Below, one piece after another: positions 17,711 to 27,712 of a stretch of 55,545 nt of DNA; positions within the stretch are counted from its first letter, which is position 1, and the number at the start of each line of letters is the position of its first letter. Source of the DNA: Marinobacter sp. (GTDB taxonomy: Bacteria > Pseudomonadota > Gammaproteobacteria > Pseudomonadales > Oleiphilaceae); contig JAKDUK010000009.1 of assembly GCA_030457765.1 (NCBI GenBank), forward strand, positions 1 to 55,545, given 5' to 3'. The position numbers and the translations under genes were made by a program. Below the pieces are notes generated by a model that worked only from the letters and a program-made list of their open reading frames with translations, was not told the origin of the DNA and did not search any database.

Positions 17711-20461
17711 TTAGCTTACCTTGCCACAACACTGCTTGTATTTTTTGCCGGATCCGCATGGGCAGGGCTCATTTCGGCCAACCTTGCGCTCCTGTCGCAC
17801 GAAGGTTTCAGGCGTTGTTTGCCGAGAATCGCCGGCAGCACCATCATCCCTTCTTTCGCCCTCACCTTGCGCGGTAGCACTGGTCTCATCGTGGCGCAGA
17901 CGCGCCTTGGCCAACTCCTGCTCAAGTTCCTCTTTGCGGCGACGCTCAACTTCTTCCAGCTCTTCCCGGCTTTGAACCCGAACATGACAAAGCACACGGG
18001 CTACATCACGCTTCATGGTCTCAAGCATGGCTTCAAACATGTTGAACGCTTCACGCTTGTATTCCTGCTTGGGGTTTTTCTGGGCATAGCCGCGCAGATG
18101 GATACCACGGCGCAGGTGATCCATGTTTGAGAGGTGCTCTTTCCACAGTGTATCCAAAACCTGCAGGAACACCTGTTTCTCAAACTTGCGCATGGATTCA
18201 GACCCGGCCACCTCTTCCTTAGCTCGGTAAGCGGCCACGATTTCGTCGAGAATTTTCTGGCGCAGGTTCTCTTCGAAAAGTTTGCTGTCTTCTTCCAGCC
18301 AAGCCTGAACAGGCAGGTCAATGGACATTTCCGATTGCAACTGGCTCTCAAGGCCAGCGATATCCCACTGTTCGGGCATGCTCTGGGGCGGAATATGCTC
18401 GCTAATCAGCACATCCACAACGTCTTCACGAATGGTGTCGACCATTTCGGAGACATCTTCAGAAGACATAACCTCATTACGCTGATCGTAGATAACCGTA
18501 CGCTGATCATTGGCAACGTCGTCGTACTCCAGCAGCGTTTTACGCATATCGAAGTTGCGGCCTTCAACCTTGCGCTGGGACTTCTCAATAGCGTTGGTAA
18601 CCATACGATGCTCAATGGCCTCGCCCTGCTTCATACCCATCGCCTGCATCAGGCTCTTAACCTTGTCTGGCGCAAAAATACGCATCAGATTATCTTCAAG
18701 GGAGAGGAAGAAGCGGGATGACCCCGGGTCACCCTGTCGGCCAGCACGGCCGCGCAACTGGTTGTCTATCCGGCGGGACTCATGGCGCTCGGTACCCACA
18801 ATGTGCAGGCCGCCGGCATCCAGCACCTGGTTATGGCGCTCTGTCCACTCAGCTTTAAGGCGCGCAACCTCTTCTTCTGTCGCGTCGCCTATGGCGGCCG
18901 CTTCGTGCTCCCAATTACCACCCAATACAATATCTGTGCCCCGGCCAGCCATGTTGGTAGCAATGGTTACCGCACCCGGGCGACCTGCCTGGGCAATAAT
19001 TTGTGCCTCTGATTCGTGCTGCTTGGCGTTGAGAATTTTGTGCTCAATGCGGGCTTTTTTCAGCAGCATAGAGAGCACCTCAGAGGCCTCGATAGAAGCC
19101 GTACCCACAAGAATAGGCCTGCCCTCGCCCGTCACATCCTTGATCTCATCAATGATGGCGTGGAACTTCTCATCCTGAGTCAGGTAAACAAGGTCGTTGT
19201 AATCTGTACGCTGGATAGGTTTGTTGGGCGGTATTACCACCACATCAAGACCGTATATCTGGCGAAACTCAAAGGCTTCGGTATCAGCCGTTCCTGTCAT
19301 GCCGCCAAGTTTGTTATACAGACGGAAGTAATTCTGGAACGTAGTTGAGGCCAGAGTCTGGCTCTCAGCCTGAATTTTCAGGCCTTCCTTTGCTTCCATT
19401 GCCTGGTGCAGGCCTTCACTCCAGCGACGACCTGGCATGGTACGGCCAGTGTGTTCGTCAACGATGACAACCTGTCCGCCCTGAACAATGTAATCCACAT
19501 CTTTTTGGAACAGATGATGGGCACGAAGTGCTGAGTGTACGTGGTGCAGCAGACTAAGATTCGCAGCAGAGTAAAGGCTTTCGCCTTCCTGCAGCAGCTC
19601 GCGGCTCAGCAGCAGCTCCTCAACCCTTTCGTGGCCTGCTTCTGTCAATTCAACCTGACGTGATTTTTCATCAATGGTGAAATCGCCAGAGGGTTCCCCC
19701 TCCTCATTCTCCTCACCTAGCTCCAAGTTCGGGATCAGTTCATTGATCGCCAGATAAGCCTTGGAACTGTCTTCCGCAGCACCGGAAATAATGAGTGGCG
19801 TGCGCGCTTCATCGATAAGAATGGAGTCAACTTCGTCCACAATGGCGTAGTTAAGACCACGCTGCACCTTGTCTTCGGTGCTGAATGCCATGTTATCCCG
19901 CAGGTAATCAAAGCCGAACTCGTTGTTGGTGCCATAGGTGATATCGGCTTGATACGCAGCACGCTTGTCTTCAGGCGACTGGCCGGCAACAACCACGCCT
20001 ACCTGTAGCCCGAGGAAGCCGTAAAGCTTGCCCATCCATTCCGCATCACGGCTGGCCAGGTAATCGTTCACGGTTATTACGTGTACGCCCTTGCCCGGAA
20101 TAGCGTTGAGGTACACAGCAGCAGTGGCAACCAGTGTTTTACCCTCACCGGTCTTCATCTCCGCAATCCGACCCTCGTGTAACGTAATACCGCCAATCAA
20201 CTGCACATCGTAGTGGCGCATGCCCATAACCCGGCGCCCGGCTTCACGAACCGTGGCAAACGCCTCGGGCAGCAGTGCATCCAGGCTCTCGCCTTCGTCG
20301 ACCCGGCGACGGAATTCGGCCGTTTTGCCCTGCAACTCGCTGTCCGCCAGATTGCCAAACTGCTCTTCAAGCCCATTAACACGCAAAGCCAGCTTGCGCA
20401 TTCTCTTGATTTCTCTGGCATTTTTACTGCCGAACATCTTGGTTGCAAACTTTGAGAACAT
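17711..20461 (-). CDS. secA: Preprotein translocase subunit SecA
   Basis: 916 residues, full length. It is the ATPase motor that drives unfolded preproteins through SecYEG. Motifs: [29 protein letters not shown] (nucleotide-binding Walker A), [49 protein letters not shown] and [25 protein letters not shown]. The C-terminus ends in the SecB- and zinc-binding motif [20 protein letters not shown]. The coding region starts 180 bp after the M23 peptidase gene. Confidence 0.98.
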   Translation of the reverse strand: MFSKFATKMFGSKNAREIKRMRKLALRVNGLEEQFGNLADSELQGKTAEFRRRVDEGESLDALLPEAFATVREAGRRVMGMRHYDVQLIGGITLHEGRIAEMKTGEGKTLVATAAVYLNAIPGKGVHVITVNDYLASRDAEWMGKLYGFLGLQVGVVVAGQSPEDKRAAYQADITYGTNNEFGFDYLRDNMAFSTEDKVQRGLNYAIVDEVDSILIDEARTPLIISGAAEDSSKAYLAINELIPNLELGEENEEGEPSGDFTIDEKSRQVELTEAGHERVEELLLSRELLQEGESLYSAANLSLLHHVHSALRAHHLFQKDVDYIVQGGQVVIVDEHTGRTMPGRRWSEGLHQAMEAKEGLKIQAESQTLASTTFQNYFRLYNKLGGMTGTADTEAFEFRQIYGLDVVVIPPNKPIQRTDYNDLVYLTQDEKFHAIIDEIKDVTGEGRPILVGTASIEASEVLSMLLKKARIEHKILNAKQHESEAQIIAQAGRPGAVTIATNMAGRGTDIVLGGNWEHEAAAIGDATEEEVARLKAEWTERHNQVLDAGGLHIVGTERHESRRIDNQLRGRAGRQGDPGSSRFFLSLEDNLMRIFAPDKVKSLMQAMGMKQGEAIEHRMVTNAIEKSQRKVEGRNFDMRKTLLEYDDVANDQRTVIYDQRNEVMSSEDVSEMVDTIREDVVDVLISEHIPPQSMPEQWDIAGLESQLQSEMSIDLPVQAWLEEDSKLFEENLRQKILDEIVAAYRAKEEVAGSESMRKFEKQVFLQVLDTLWKEHLSNMDHLRRGIHLRGYAQKNPKQEYKREAFNMFEAMLETMKRDVARVLCHVRVQSREELEEVERRRKEELEQELAKARLRHDETSATAQGEGERRDDGAAGDSRQTTPETFVRQERKVGRNEPCPCGSGKKYKQCCGKVS

Positions 20462-20498
20462 AGACCACTGCTTCTTTGATTAAACGGAGGAAGCCGGC

Positions 20499-20526
20499 AT
20501 TCTAACCTTATTTCATGACAGGACAA
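20499..20526 (-). promoter_or_regulatory. Putative promoter of secA
   Basis: Minus strand: TTGTCC (20521-20526), 16 bp, TAGAAT (20499-20504). Predicted start near 20492, giving a leader of about 30 bases. No secM-like arrest ORF is visible in front of secA. Confidence 0.5.
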
Positions 20527-20641
20527 AAGATAGAGCTCACATAGCCGTAGTTCAGGGGCTATCCTGTGCCAAATACCGGGGAAAAATGTGCCTAATGGGA
20601 CTGTGGGAGGTTGCTCAAGCGTCAGGCGCGAAACCCAAAAA

Positions 20642-21577
20642 TTAACGACTTGCTCTTTTAATGTAGGTTTCGGGATTCTCGGTTTTACCGTTGCGGATAA
20701 CCTCAAAATGCACATGGGGGCCAGTAGAGCGGCCGGTGCTTCCCATAAGCGCCAGTACCTGTCCCTTTTGCACAACGTCACCCGTCTTAACCTTTAATGT
20801 CTTGCAGTGCGCGTAACGGGTAACCAAACCATCACCATGGTCAACCTCCACCAGGTTGCCATAACCATACCGATCATCAGCATAAGTTACTACGCCACCG
20901 GCTACAGAAATAATATCGCTGCCGTCTTTACCAGCCAGATCCACACCTGCGTGCCAGGTGCGCTTTCCATTAAACGGGTCAGAGCGATAGCCGTAACGTG
21001 AAGACAGCCAGCCCCAGGTAATAGGGCGGCCTTCAAGGTACAGTTCGTCTTCCAGCTTTTGGCGGGAAGACACCTGGTCCAGTAGCCGCAGCTGCTGTTC
21101 ACGGTCCTGCATTTTGTGCTCTAGTTCATCGATCATTCGAGTGAGCTCTGGCGCCGAAAAGGAATCAGCAGGGAGTCCATCCTCAGGACCACCAACCGCT
21201 GCCGGCTGGTTGAAATCAAACTCATCACTGGCAACCAAACCGGATTCGACAAAACGTTGACCCAAAGCATCGAGCCGCAATAGGCGGCCCTGAATCTCAC
21301 CAAGGCGCAACGTAAGCGCGTCTACCTGATCCTGGACGTTCTGCTGCACTCCGGCCAACTCTGTTTTTTGTTCACTGAGTTTACTCTGCCATTCAGCAAT
21401 TAACTGCGAATCCGAAGGCTCACGGGCATCTGCCTGATTTACCGCCACGCTATATCCTGCCCAGCCTGCAGCAGCAATCAATGCTGCCCCTGCAAACGCC
21501 AAAACAAAGGCAACCGTGCCGTTAAGCGCCAGCACACGGGATTGTCCGTGGCTTTTGCCAACAAGAATGATATTCAT
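20642..21577 (-). CDS. M23 family metallopeptidase (LytM-type, periplasmic)
   Basis: 311 residues from the ATG at 21577 (MNIILVGKSHG); upstream in-frame ATGs lack support. A basic N-terminus and one membrane segment (about 20-46) anchor it in the inner membrane, followed by a coiled coil (about 60-105 and 150-185, QKTELAGVQQNVQDQVDALTLRLGEI). The C-terminal domain carries the zinc sites HAGVDLAG and HVHFEV, with the HCKTLKV stretch between. Such proteins cut peptidoglycan cross-bridges or, if only partly active, regulate other amidases. The location between secA and dciA/lpxC matches the Pseudomonas order. Confidence 0.88.
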   Translation of the reverse strand: MNIILVGKSHGQSRVLALNGTVAFVLAFAGAALIAAAGWAGYSVAVNQADAREPSDSQLIAEWQSKLSEQKTELAGVQQNVQDQVDALTLRLGEIQGRLLRLDALGQRFVESGLVASDEFDFNQPAAVGGPEDGLPADSFSAPELTRMIDELEHKMQDREQQLRLLDQVSSRQKLEDELYLEGRPITWGWLSSRYGYRSDPFNGKRTWHAGVDLAGKDGSDIISVAGGVVTYADDRYGYGNLVEVDHGDGLVTRYAHCKTLKVKTGDVVQKGQVLALMGSTGRSTGPHVHFEVIRNGKTENPETYIKRASR

Positions 21578-21807
21578 AGTGTCTTCTGGTTTCATAGATG
21601 AGCCGCAACCATTTCCTGTAGTGTCGCAGCCCGGGATCATCCGAGTGGGTCTGCCATCCTTAGCAACAACTACGTACTGATAAATCGCAGCGCCCGGTAG
21701 ACATACTCATTTACAACACGGTAAAACAAGAGCAGCGCTGGCACCACGTACAAAAGGTGCCGAAGTGTAACCAATCGTTATCGTGGCCGTCGAGCGGAAA
21801 ACGCCTT

Positions 21808-22254
21808 ATGAAACGAAAAAATGAGCAAAAAATGACCTTCGACAACCTGGGACGAACTCCAGTGCTGCGCGAACTGATAGCAAAAGCCAACACTCATAGC
21901 CTGGCAGAAGAGCAGGTTATGGCCTCGCTCCCACCAGCGTTGGTGTTGGGTACTCGCTTTGTTTGCTGCATGGAGGGCGAACTAACGTTGTCAGCAGAAA
22001 GTGCTGGAAAAGCCAGCCAAATTCGCTTCCGTCAACACGAAATCATGGAAAAGCTGCGTGAGAACGAACTGTTCCGATTTGTGTGGAAATTAAAGGTGAA
22101 AGTAGTACCGCCACGGTTTGATCACAAACCGCCAGCAAAAAAAATCCCTCTAAGTAAAGAAAATGCCCAGCTCCTCAAAGAAGAAGCCGGGCACACGAAG
22201 GATACAAAACTACGCGAGATTCTCGAAAAACTCGCAAGCCACGTCCGGGATTAA
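21808..22254 (+). CDS. dciA: DciA-like replicative helicase loader (DUF721)
   Basis: 148 residues starting MKRKNEQK; the ATG at 21832 is an alternative. The DUF721 region covers about 25-100 (LAEEQVMASLPPALVLGTRFVCCMEGELTLSAES, then RQHEIMEKLRENELFRFVWKLKVKV), a KH-like fold. The C-terminal 45 residues are basic and probably disordered before a last helix. DciA proteins load the DnaB helicase in bacteria that lack DnaC, so this suggests a DciA-type replication start here. Only plus-strand gene between 20.6 and 41.9 kb; diverges from the M23 gene and converges on lpxC. Confidence 0.8.
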   Translation: MKRKNEQKMTFDNLGRTPVLRELIAKANTHSLAEEQVMASLPPALVLGTRFVCCMEGELTLSAESAGKASQIRFRQHEIMEKLRENELFRFVWKLKVKVVPPRFDHKPPAKKIPLSKENAQLLKEEAGHTKDTKLREILEKLASHVRD

Positions 22255-22269
22255 GGCTTCCCGCCTTAA
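22251..22269. other. Hairpin holding the stop codons of both dciA and lpxC
   Basis: TTAAGGC, loop TTCCC, GCCTTAA: a 7-bp perfect stem. The dciA stop (22252-22254) is in one arm and the lpxC stop (22266-22268) in the other. No T-run follows on either strand, so it is not a standard terminator. Confidence 0.6.
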
Positions 22270-23183
22270 ACCGGCACCGCCAGCACAGGTTTCATGTAGG
22301 AGATGGGTGCCGTTTCTTCGTTATCGAAGGTAACCACTTCCCATGCGTCCTCTTCCGCCCTTAGCTTGCGCAGCAGCTTATTATTCAGATCATGACCGGA
22401 TTTAATGCCACGGAACTCACCAATCAGGCTATTGCCTAACAGGTATAGGTCCCCGATTGCATCCAGTACTTTGTGCTTGACGAACTCGTCATCATAACGA
22501 AGACCGTCTTCGTTCAGGATCTTGTAGTCGTCTACCACAATGGCGTTATCTACACTGCCACCTAGTGCCAGGTTCATCGCCCGCAGTTTTTCAATGTCAC
22601 GCATAAACCCAAACGTTCGCGCGCGGCTCACTTCCTTAACGAAAGATGTGCTGGAAAAATCAACGGTTGCGGTCTGGGCACGACCTTTGAACACAGGGTG
22701 ATCAAAGTCGATACCAAAACTGACCTTGAAACCTTCAAACGGCAGGAAGGTTGCCTTCTTGTCGTCTTCTTCAAGGGTCACTTCACGCTTTATACGAATG
22801 AATCGCTTGGCAGCTTCTTGCTCGGCAATGCCCGCTGACTGCAACAGAAAAACGAACGGACCGGCGGAGCCGTCCATGATCGGTACTTCCGAAGCGCTCA
22901 GCTCAACAAAGCAATTATCGATACCGAGACCAGCCATAGCTGACAGTAGATGCTCAACTGTCGCCACACGGACACCGTCTTTTACCAGCGTCGTGGACAG
23001 CATGGTCTCACCCACATTTTCGGCGCAGGCTTTGATCTCGACCGCAGGGTCGAGATCTGTGCGCCGGAAAATGATTCCCGAATCTACCGGAGCTGGCTTC
23101 AGGGTAAGGTAAACCTTTTCCCCCGAATGCAGCCCGACGCCGGTAGCACGGATCGTGTTTTTAAGTGTCCGCTGTCTGATCAT
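22266..23183 (-). CDS. lpxC: UDP-3-O-acyl-N-acetylglucosamine deacetylase
   Basis: 305 residues starting MIRQRTLKN, the usual LpxC N-terminus. It is the committed zinc-dependent step of lipid A synthesis. Seen: [39 protein letters not shown] (zinc His in the VEHL motif), [30 protein letters not shown] and the late [14 protein letters not shown] and GHDLNNKLL zinc/catalytic region. It follows ftsZ after 208 bp, the common dcw-lpxC order. Confidence 0.97.
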   Translation of the reverse strand: MIRQRTLKNTIRATGVGLHSGEKVYLTLKPAPVDSGIIFRRTDLDPAVEIKACAENVGETMLSTTLVKDGVRVATVEHLLSAMAGLGIDNCFVELSASEVPIMDGSAGPFVFLLQSAGIAEQEAAKRFIRIKREVTLEEDDKKATFLPFEGFKVSFGIDFDHPVFKGRAQTATVDFSSTSFVKEVSRARTFGFMRDIEKLRAMNLALGGSVDNAIVVDDYKILNEDGLRYDDEFVKHKVLDAIGDLYLLGNSLIGEFRGIKSGHDLNNKLLRKLRAEEDAWEVVTFDNEETAPISYMKPVLAVPV

Positions 23184-23391
23184 CGGTTCGTTATTCCGTA
23201 AAAAATGGCAATATTCCAAACAAAAACTTCTGGTCAGAATATCAAAAAATACGACTGAGTACCATTTGCACAATTCGATATTGCTTAAATTTCACGCAAT
23301 ACGACCATCGGCAATCAGCGCATCGTGGTTCGAACTGGTGGCGCGTCTGCACAGGCACAGCCCCACTTTAAACATCAGTCGCCCCAGACTA

Positions 23392-24549
23392 TCAGTCTGC
23401 CTGCCTGCGAAGGAATGCGGGAATATCGAGATAGTCTACTCCCTGCTCTTCGCTTTCTTTGCTCTGATCAACCGCCACATTGCCGTGTGATACTGCACGG
23501 CGACGCAGAATTGCCGGACGATCCAGCTGGTTGTAATCGGTTTTACCGTCCAGAGTGCGGGTGTTATCCACTACTTTGGTTGGTTTTTCGCGATCTCCAC
23601 CCAAGCCAGTGGCAACAACCGTGACCTTCAGCTCTTCTGTCATATCGGGGTCAATAACGGTACCTACGACAACCGTCGCTGAATCGGATGCAAACTCACG
23701 CACAATATCGCCAACTTCAGAGAATTCACCCAGGTTGAGATCCATGCCAGCGGTAATATTGACAAGAATACCCTTGGCGCCCTGTAGGTTAACATCCTCC
23801 AGAAGCGGGCTCTTGATAGCGGCTTCGGCCGCTTCCCGAGCACGGTTCTCGCCGGTGGCGCGTGCCGTTCCCATCATTGCCATGCCCATTTCAGACATCA
23901 CCGTCTTCACATCGGCAAAGTCGACGTTAATCATGCCGTTGCGAGTAATAAGGTCTGCGATACCCTGAACCGCGCCGAGCAATACATCGTTCGCTGCAGC
24001 AAATGCGTCTAGCAGGCTGGTTTTCTTGCCCAACACTGCGAGCAATTTTTCGTTAGGAATGGTGATCAGCGAATCAACGCTGTCTTCCAGTTCCCGGAGG
24101 CCCTCATCTGCCAAGCTCATCCGCTTGCCGCCTTCAAAACTGAAAGGCTTGGTGACCACGGCAACCGTTAGAATGCCCATTTCCCGGGCAACCTCGGCAA
24201 CCACAGGTGCAGCGCCTGTGCCCGTACCACCACCCATGCCAGCGGTAATAAACACCATATCCGCGCCCTTGATGGCTTCGGCAATGCGATCGCGATCTTC
24301 CAGGGCAGATTGACGACCGATTTCCGGGTTCGCCCCTGCGCCCAGACCCTTTGTAATGTTACCGCCAAGCTGGATGATTTGACGCGCATCCATATCGGTC
24401 AATGCCTGAGCATCTGTATTGGCGCAGATAAACTCTACACCTTCAATGTCACTATTAAGCATGTGTCGCACGGCGTTACCACCGCCACCACCGACACCGA
24501 CTACTTTTATGACAGCGTTTTGTTGGACATTATCGACAAGTTCAAACAT
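23392..24549 (-). CDS. ftsZ: Cell division protein FtsZ
   Basis: 385 residues. Tubulin-like GTPase that forms the Z ring. GTP-binding GGGTGTG at 106-112 (in [21 protein letters not shown]), T7 loop region [11 protein letters not shown], then a variable linker (about 317-370) and the conserved C-terminal peptide [14 protein letters not shown], which binds FtsA and ZipA. Last gene of the dcw run; 92 bp after ftsA. Confidence 0.98.
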   Translation of the reverse strand: MFELVDNVQQNAVIKVVGVGGGGGNAVRHMLNSDIEGVEFICANTDAQALTDMDARQIIQLGGNITKGLGAGANPEIGRQSALEDRDRIAEAIKGADMVFITAGMGGGTGTGAAPVVAEVAREMGILTVAVVTKPFSFEGGKRMSLADEGLRELEDSVDSLITIPNEKLLAVLGKKTSLLDAFAAANDVLLGAVQGIADLITRNGMINVDFADVKTVMSEMGMAMMGTARATGENRAREAAEAAIKSPLLEDVNLQGAKGILVNITAGMDLNLGEFSEVGDIVREFASDSATVVVGTVIDPDMTEELKVTVVATGLGGDREKPTKVVDNTRTLDGKTDYNQLDRPAILRRRAVSHGNVAVDQSKESEEQGVDYLDIPAFLRRQAD

Positions 24550-24641
24550 TCCCCTTCTCCTTCGTGCTGTGTCAGCCTTGTTCCAGGCTGTTTATTCGAG
24601 ATTTTATTTTCGAGATATCGTTTTCTACTTTCCCGGAACCG

Positions 24642-25877
24642 TCAGAAATGACCGGTGAACCAGGCCTTCATGCGCTCAACCAGCGAAGGTGCATCTTCGC
24701 CCTTGAGCACCGGTGTTCGGCCAAGATCCATCTGCCGAAAACCATGAATCAACAACCCAACGCCGGTGGCGTATATCGGGTTATCAACAACTTCCGTCAT
24801 GCCAGACACCGCCTGCGGACAGGCCAGCCTTACCGGCATGTGGAAAATTTCTTCCGCCAGTTCCACCACACCCTCCATGGTGGAAGAGCCGCCTGTAATC
24901 ACGATGCCGGCCGGAATGAGATCCTCGAAACCTGAACGGCGCAATTCTGATTGCACCAGGGCAAACAGTTCTTCGTAACGCGGCTCTACAACCTCCGCCA
25001 GCGCCTGGCGTGAGAGATCACGGGGTGCGCGGTCGCCTACGCTGGGCACCTTGATGGTTTCATCAGCGCCAGCCAGTTGTGTCAGGGCACAGGCGTATTT
25101 GATTTTGATCTCTTCGGCGTTTTGCGTGGGTGTGCGTAGCGCCATGGCTATGTCATTCGTTACCTGGTCGCCGGCAATGGGAATAACGGCTGTATGGCGT
25201 ATAGCACCGCCCGTAAACACAGCGATGTCTGTGGTGCCGCCCCCCATATCCACAACGCAAACACCCAGCTCTTTTTCGTCTTCGGTGAGGATTGCGTGGC
25301 TGGAAGCCAGCTGCTCCAAAATGACATCGTCTGCCTCAAGGCCGCAGCGGCGAATGCACTTTTCGATGTTCTGGGCAGCGTTGACAGCACAGGTCACAAG
25401 ATGGACCTTGGCTTCCAGACGTACACCGGACATGCCCATGGGCTCCTTAATGCCTTCCTGGTTATCGATCACAAATTCCTGGGGCAAAATGTGCAGAATT
25501 TTCTGATCGGCAGGAATGGCAACCGCCTGGGCCGCGTCTATCACGCGATCAATATCCGCCTGAGTCACTTCCCGGTCGCGAATGGCGACAATGCCGTGGG
25601 AGTTAAGGCTTTTTATATGGCTGCCTGCGATCCCGGCATACACAGAGTGGATACGGCAACCGGCCATCAATTCAGCCTCTTCAACCGCGCGCTGGATCGC
25701 CTGAACCGTGGTTTCTATATTGACCACCACGCCCCGCTTCAGTCCCCGGGACGGGTGAGAACCAATACCCACCACCTCAATGGTTCCGTCCATTTTGCGT
25801 TTGCCGACGATCGCAACCACTTTCGAGGTTCCGATATCCAAGCCGACAATCATGTTTTCCGTTTCAACCGATGACAT
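24642..25877 (-). CDS. ftsA: Cell division protein FtsA
   Basis: 411 residues from the ATG at 25877 (MSSVETENMIVGLDIGT); GGTGGA lies 5 bases upstream. Actin-like ATPase that ties FtsZ filaments to the membrane. Seen: VGLDIGTSKVVAIVG (phosphate 1), CVVDMGGGTTDIAVF (phosphate 2), VITGGSSTMEGVVELAEEIF (adenosine), the 1C subdomain about 80-160, and the amphipathic membrane-targeting tail RMKAWFTGHF. Confidence 0.97.
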   Translation of the reverse strand: MSSVETENMIVGLDIGTSKVVAIVGKRKMDGTIEVVGIGSHPSRGLKRGVVVNIETTVQAIQRAVEEAELMAGCRIHSVYAGIAGSHIKSLNSHGIVAIRDREVTQADIDRVIDAAQAVAIPADQKILHILPQEFVIDNQEGIKEPMGMSGVRLEAKVHLVTCAVNAAQNIEKCIRRCGLEADDVILEQLASSHAILTEDEKELGVCVVDMGGGTTDIAVFTGGAIRHTAVIPIAGDQVTNDIAMALRTPTQNAEEIKIKYACALTQLAGADETIKVPSVGDRAPRDLSRQALAEVVEPRYEELFALVQSELRRSGFEDLIPAGIVITGGSSTMEGVVELAEEIFHMPVRLACPQAVSGMTEVVDNPIYATGVGLLIHGFRQMDLGRTPVLKGEDAPSLVERMKAWFTGHF

Positions 25878-25913
25878 GTATTCCACCAAACCGTAGGTCT
25901 GAATTTACTGTTT

Positions 25914-26753
25914 CTATGTTTTCGGGCCGGAAGCGACATTCGCCTGCTTCCATTGAACCGCTACGCCGTTGGTGTAGCGGGCATCTACCCGGCTAACTTC
26001 GTCCGACCGTGATATCAGCCGGTTTTCATACACTGTGATAAAACGCTCAAAGCGCTTCGCGACCTGATCCCGGCCGAGCACAACTTCAATTCCGTTTGAC
26101 AGGCGAAGGGTCCAGGCCCCTCGGCGCTCTAATGAAAGCCCTGAAAATCCCAGGCCGCGCCCTACTAACTTGTCACTCATGGTGCGCGCCATGCCAATCA
26201 CATCGCGCACCCGCTCATCTGGCCCTGCAAGCTGCGGCAAACGCCCCGCCACCTCAGGATTGGGCGGCATAAACAACTCGCCTGTGCGGCTGACCAGGCG
26301 CCCGTCGTTCCAGTAGGCCAAAGGCTTTTTCTCCCGAATGTCTATTTCCAGCCGATCCGGCCATACCCGACGCACAGCGACCGTCTCAACCCAGGGGCGC
26401 TTCTCAAGATCGGCCTTAATGTCCGAAAGATCCGTTGAGAAGTAGCTTTTGCCAATCCAGCTCCCTGCCTGGCGCTCAATCGCAACGCGGCTGTCGCCAA
26501 TAAACTCGCCATTGACATCAATCGCCAAAATTTGCTGATCCATAGCGCCCAGCACCTTGCCTGTTGCCCAAGGCACCAAACCTGCCGCCAGCAAAATGGC
26601 GATCCCCATACCCGCTTGCAGCCAGGGCACCGCCGCCAATACAGCTTTCAACACACCAAACCGGTCCTTCTCCGGCCCAAGGGAGGTTGCTCCCCGGCGC
26701 CGGGGAGGGTCGGACGGTACCGCCCCACTCCGGATCAGCAGTGTTTCAAGCAT
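25914..26753 (-). CDS. ftsQ: Cell division protein FtsQ
   Basis: 279 residues. A cytoplasmic N-terminus (about 1-40), one membrane helix (WLQAGMGIAILLAAGLVPWA, about 45-64), a POTRA domain (ILAIDVNGEF to VRRVWPDRLEIDIREKKPLAYW) and the beta domain ending with the MDARYTNG-like VDARYTNGVAVQWK. It links the FtsBL complex to the divisome. GGAGG precedes the ATG; it overlaps ddlB by 8 bp. Confidence 0.94.
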   Translation of the reverse strand: MLETLLIRSGAVPSDPPRRRGATSLGPEKDRFGVLKAVLAAVPWLQAGMGIAILLAAGLVPWATGKVLGAMDQQILAIDVNGEFIGDSRVAIERQAGSWIGKSYFSTDLSDIKADLEKRPWVETVAVRRVWPDRLEIDIREKKPLAYWNDGRLVSRTGELFMPPNPEVAGRLPQLAGPDERVRDVIGMARTMSDKLVGRGLGFSGLSLERRGAWTLRLSNGIEVVLGRDQVAKRFERFITVYENRLISRSDEVSRVDARYTNGVAVQWKQANVASGPKT

Positions 26754-27711
26754 TGGCGACCTCCAATGTGTCTTGAAGTATGCGCACCACCAACTCTTCG
26801 AAACTGATGCCTGCGGCTTTCGCAGCCATGGGCACCAGGCTGTGATCAGTCATGCCAGGTACTGTGTTCACTTCCAGCAGCCAAAACTCGCCGACGGCAT
26901 CCTGCATGATGTCTACCCGGCCCCAGGTACGACAGCCCACTACCCGAAAGGCTTCCAGTGCGAGGTTTTGCAACGTCACTTCATCCTGGGGCGCAAGCCC
27001 GCAAGGAATCCGGTAGCGGGTGTCGTCTGCCAGGTATTTCGCGTCATAGTCGTAGAACACATGATCTGTGCTCAATCCGATAGCCGGCAGAGCACTGTCT
27101 TGCAACACGCTAACGGTAAACTCCGGTCCTTCTATCCATTCTTCTATGAGTACTGAGGTATCTAGCGCAGCAGCCGCTTCGTAGGCTTCAACCAGCTCAG
27201 CGGCACTGTTTACCTTGCGAATTCCGATGCTGGAACCTTCGCGAGACGGCTTCACACTCAGCGGCAAACGCAGATCCCGGGCAACCTGCTCAGCTTCATC
27301 TGCGGCCGACATGGTTCTGAATTTCGGCGTTGGCAGGCCACAGCCCGCAAACACATATTTTGTGCGTAATTTGTCCATCGCCAGAGCCGACGCCATTACT
27401 TCGCTGCCGGTGTAAGGAATACCCGCCTGAGACAAAATCGCCTGTAGCATTCCGTCTTCACCACCACGGCCATGCAAGGCTATAAAAACCCGATCAAACT
27501 CAGGGTTTTCTACTGTTTTAAGAAGGCAGCCCTGAACATCCATGGCGAAAGCATCAACGCCGGCAGATACCAAGGCCGCAAGAACTGTCTTGCCGCTGTT
27601 CAGAGAAACCTCACGCTCGGCAGAGTCTCCGCCCATAAACACAGCCACACGCCCTAGCGCCCGAACCAAATCCGGCTCGGCTTGATACGCTGGAATCTGG
27701 GGATGCTGCAT
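26746..27711 (-). CDS. ddlB: D-alanine--D-alanine ligase
   Basis: 321 residues from the ATG at 27711, with AGGTGA 5 bases upstream and inside the murC end; a TTG five codons earlier is less likely. Makes the D-Ala-D-Ala dipeptide used by MurF. ATP-grasp fold: VFMGGDSAEREVSLNSG, HGRGGEDGMLQAIL, VKPSREGSSIGIRKV, LIEEWIEGPEFTVSVL, RVDIMQDAVGEFWLLEVNTVPGMTDHSLVP. One bp separates the murC stop from this start. Confidence 0.96.
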   Translation of the reverse strand: MQHPQIPAYQAEPDLVRALGRVAVFMGGDSAEREVSLNSGKTVLAALVSAGVDAFAMDVQGCLLKTVENPEFDRVFIALHGRGGEDGMLQAILSQAGIPYTGSEVMASALAMDKLRTKYVFAGCGLPTPKFRTMSAADEAEQVARDLRLPLSVKPSREGSSIGIRKVNSAAELVEAYEAAAALDTSVLIEEWIEGPEFTVSVLQDSALPAIGLSTDHVFYDYDAKYLADDTRYRIPCGLAPQDEVTLQNLALEAFRVVGCRTWGRVDIMQDAVGEFWLLEVNTVPGMTDHSLVPMAAKAAGISFEELVVRILQDTLEVANA

Positions 27712-27712
27712 A

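Noticed and set aside
18134..19178. Two long plus-strand frames (195 and 222 codons) opposite secA
   Set aside because: Both shadows of secA; no promoter, ribosome site or domain.
20197..20781. Minus-strand frame spanning the M23-secA gap and the start of secA
   Set aside because: Out of frame with secA and lacking a start signal; the gap is better explained as the secA promoter region.
23323..23345. GGTTCGAAC string that looks like a tRNA T-loop, between lpxC and ftsZ
   Set aside because: No acceptor, anticodon or D arm can be built around it on either strand.
25194..25874. 226-codon plus-strand frame opposite ftsA
   Set aside because: Antisense to a fully conserved gene, composition rich in His and Arg, no start signal.
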